From an uncultured Myxococcales bacterium (lineage in GTDB: Bacteria > Myxococcota_A > UBA9042): 34,127 nt of DNA. Positions 32,376 to 34,127 of this stretch are shown piece by piece (the stretch's first letter is position 1; each line of letters begins with the position of its first letter). Under the pieces are notes generated by a model. It was not told where the DNA came from. It made no database searches and was given only the letters and a program-made list of their open reading frames with translations. The stretch is taken from contig CAJBNH010000094.1 in assembly GCA_903955385.1 (NCBI GenBank), forward strand, positions 1-34,127. Direction: 5' to 3'. A program made the translations under genes and the position numbers.

Positions 32376-34127
32376 GTGCCGAGCCCCTCGCGACCGCCCG
32401 TTACCGATTTCTCGACCGCTGCCGACAGCGCGCCGCTGCACGCCGGTCGACCCGGCGATCGGCCGCTCGACCTGCGCGAAATTGACTTACGGGACGGTCA
32501 GTTCTCTGGCGCGGACCTGACCGATGCCGACCTGTCGCACGCTTGCCTCGCGGGTGCCGACCTGTCCGGTGCGGTGCTGCGCGGCGCGCGACTGTTGCGG
32601 GCGGACCTGACGCTGGCCAAGCTGGTCGGGGCAGACCTGAGCAACGCCGACCTGTCGGGCGCAGACCTGTCCGGCGCCGATCTGTCTGAGGCGCAACTGG
32701 CGGGAGCCGACCTGCACGACGCCGAGTGGGGATGGGCGAAAGTTCAAGGAGCGCGTGGACTTCCTCACGATCTGTTGGCACGGAGCCGGTCGGATGGTCG
32801 CCTGCAAGGCGCCGCAGTCGATGGAGACACGGGCGAGCCGCTGGCCGGTCTGACGGCTTATCGCCGGGGCGAACGGGCACACACGGCAGGCGAGCTGGGG
32901 CTGGCCGAGCGCCATTTTTCGACCGCGCTGCGGTGGGTTCCCGAGTCCGACGCGGCACGCTATGCCTTGGGCGCCGTGGCACTGGACCGCGGCGACGCCG
33001 ACGGCGCAGCGGCCTGGTGGGCAGGGGCCGTACGCGCGGACCCGGCAGCAGACCGTGCCCGGCTTGACCTCGCGGTGTTGCGCGCCTGGCAGGGGCAGTG
33101 GGATGCGGCGGTTGAGCTGCTGGAACCCCTGACGGCCAAGCGCGATGCGGTGGACTGGGCGATTCCGGCGCTGGACGCCGGACGTCACGCCGACTTGGCA
33201 GAGTTGACTCGTTGTCTGGCGCGCAAGGTGCCGGACTCGCCGGGCCTGCGCTGGGCTCGACGACCGCCCGTTGCCGCTGCCGCAGCTCCCGCCGACGACG
33301 TCGCGGTGCGGGTGGGCGACGAGGCTTGGGTGGCTGCCGAACGACTTGACATTGAAGGGCAATTCCGCGTCGGCGACCGCACAGTGGCCGCCTGGCACGC
33401 GACCATCGCCCGAGCGATTGCGATTGGTGCACTGGACCTTGCCTGGCGCGCAGAGCAACGGCTGACGCGGATCGCCCCAGAGCAGCGCTTGTGGGGACTC
33501 GAGCTGCGGCAGCTGGACGTCACGGCGCAAGCCATCGAGTCGCTGGTCCGCACACGTCGGGGCCCTCTGGGCAAAGTTCTGGCGGTTCGTTGGGTTGCGC
33601 TTGGCATCCACGGCCCGACGGCAAGGGTGGTGTGCGAGGGCGGCACTGCTTTCGCCAAGCGTTACTCGGGCATCTCGCGCCCGGCCGCCAGCGTCGCCTA
33701 CACCCATCGTGTGTGCCGTGAGCTTGCTCGGCGCGGTCTTGAAGTTCCCGCCGCACTTGAGGATCGGGCCGGCGACGACACGATGCGTTTCGGCGACGAC
33801 CTGCTGGCCCTGTATCCGGATCTGGCCGGCACTTCGATTCGCGGCGAGGACCTGGATGCGGCCACCGCCGAGCGTCTGGGCGCGCTGCTGGGTCAGGTGC
33901 ATCGGCTGGGCGCGGAGTTCGGCGGCGCGGGCCGACCTCGGGGTGGGGCAAGGGTCGGATCGCGGACCGTGCGGCACTCCTCGCCGGCTCAAGCCTGGCT
34001 GGCGACGCTGGGGCAGGACCCGCAGTGTGCCGCCGAGTTTGACCGGCACCCGCTGGCTGCTCGGCTGGGGTCCCTGATCGACGCGACCGGTCGCAGGCTG
34101 CGCGCGGTGGTGGCAGACTGTCCGCCG
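32376..34127 (+). CDS. Pentapeptide repeat - TPR-like - APH-like kinase protein (partial, runs off right edge)
   Basis: 584 codons are open to the window end without a stop. Start is GTG with GGAGG five bases upstream. Residues about 31-128 are pentapeptide repeats of the A(D/N)LSx type (FSGADLTDADL, LSNADLSGADLSGADL), which fold as a right-handed beta-helix. Residues about 160-280 are helical and TPR-like (LGLAERHFSTALRWVPESDAARYALGAVALDRGD). From about 411 an aminoglycoside-phosphotransferase-like N-lobe appears: ARVVCEGGTAFAKRYSG with the candidate ATP-binding Lys428, then RVCRELARRGLEVPAAL, ALYPDLAGTSI and LGALLGQVHRLG. The catalytic loop (HGD..N) would lie beyond the window, so kinase activity cannot be judged. 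Its substrate is unknown. Confidence 0.78.
   Translation, partial: MPSPSRPPVTDFSTAADSAPLHAGRPGDRPLDLREIDLRDGQFSGADLTDADLSHACLAGADLSGAVLRGARLLRADLTLAKLVGADLSNADLSGADLSGADLSEAQLAGADLHDAEWGWAKVQGARGLPHDLLARSRSDGRLQGAAVDGDTGEPLAGLTAYRRGERAHTAGELGLAERHFSTALRWVPESDAARYALGAVALDRGDADGAAAWWAGAVRADPAADRARLDLAVLRAWQGQWDAAVELLEPLTAKRDAVDWAIPALDAGRHADLAELTRCLARKVPDSPGLRWARRPPVAAAAAPADDVAVRVGDEAWVAAERLDIEGQFRVGDRTVAAWHATIARAIAIGALDLAWRAEQRLTRIAPEQRLWGLELRQLDVTAQAIESLVRTRRGPLGKVLAVRWVALGIHGPTARVVCEGGTAFAKRYSGISRPAASVAYTHRVCRELARRGLEVPAALEDRAGDDTMRFGDDLLALYPDLAGTSIRGEDLDAATAERLGALLGQVHRLGAEFGGAGRPRGGARVGSRTVRHSSPAQAWLATLGQDPQCAAEFDRHPLAARLGSLIDATGRRLRAVVADCPP
32466..32759 (+). repeat. Pentapeptide-repeat coding region
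   Basis: About 19 consecutive five-codon units, most with GCN-GAC-CTG (Ala-Asp-Leu) in phase, encode the beta-helix at the start of the right-edge gene. Confidence 0.75.

Noticed and set aside
32487-34049. 520-codon minus-strand frame
   Set aside because: The plus-strand frame has a good ribosome binding site, in-phase pentapeptide repeats and a kinase-like lobe; the minus frame is its shadow.

Overview
The window is G+C-rich, gene-dense bacterial chromosome. By eye it has strong third-position G/C bias, GGAGG-type ribosome binding sites and several GTG/TTG starts. A lipoprotein with thrombospondin type-3 repeats and Dickkopf-like cysteine repeats, CAP-domain secreted proteins, an RpoN-RapZ pair and the double outer/inner-membrane gene set point to a Gram-negative from the former Deltaproteobacteria (Myxococcota, Bradymonadales or relatives). 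That placement is inference; no rRNA gene is present to settle it. No tRNA, CRISPR array, insertion sequence or phage gene is visible.

Layout. 1-2878: the start of a leftward exported protein, a leftward crotonase-family enzyme and a rightward multi-module CAP-domain protein. 2967-8812: one rightward operon for a YbhGFSR-like ABC-2 exporter (membrane-fusion protein, two ATPases, two permeases), followed by a pilin-like membrane-anchored protein. 8816-11805: a leftward cluster with a DHH phosphoesterase, a BFD-like [2Fe-2S] protein and a SWIM zinc-finger protein. 12016-13159: an ExbB/ExbD proton-channel pair, closed by a hairpin shared with the converging ribosomal operon. 13243-15948: leftward rplY-pth-rpsF-rpsR-rplI, driven by a good sigma70-type promoter at 16121-16148. 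16240-17313: dnaJ, leftward. 17676-21149: rpoN (with two unusual insertions), rapZ and a MepA-like endopeptidase. 21177-22765: a leftward lipoprotein/beta-barrel pair. 23095-29954: a rightward housekeeping run: an RdgB-RsmB fusion, a long Era, Der and RecN. 29989-32343: the TSP3/Cys-rich lipoprotein. 32376 to the right edge: a large open gene joining pentapeptide repeats, a TPR-like region and the N-lobe of an aminoglycoside-phosphotransferase-like kinase.

How it fits together. Most genes serve core information processing (ribosomal proteins, peptidyl-tRNA recycling, ribosome-assembly GTPases, rRNA methylation, nucleotide-pool cleaning, recombination repair) or the cell envelope (exporter, proton channel, endopeptidase, lipoproteins, barrel). 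The unusual items are architectural: RdgB joined in one reading frame to an m5C rRNA methyltransferase, a pentapeptide-TPR-kinase protein, RpoN with an insertion directly before its RpoN box, an Era roughly half as long again as usual, and a pilin-like protein without a canonical prepilin-peptidase site beside an ABC exporter.
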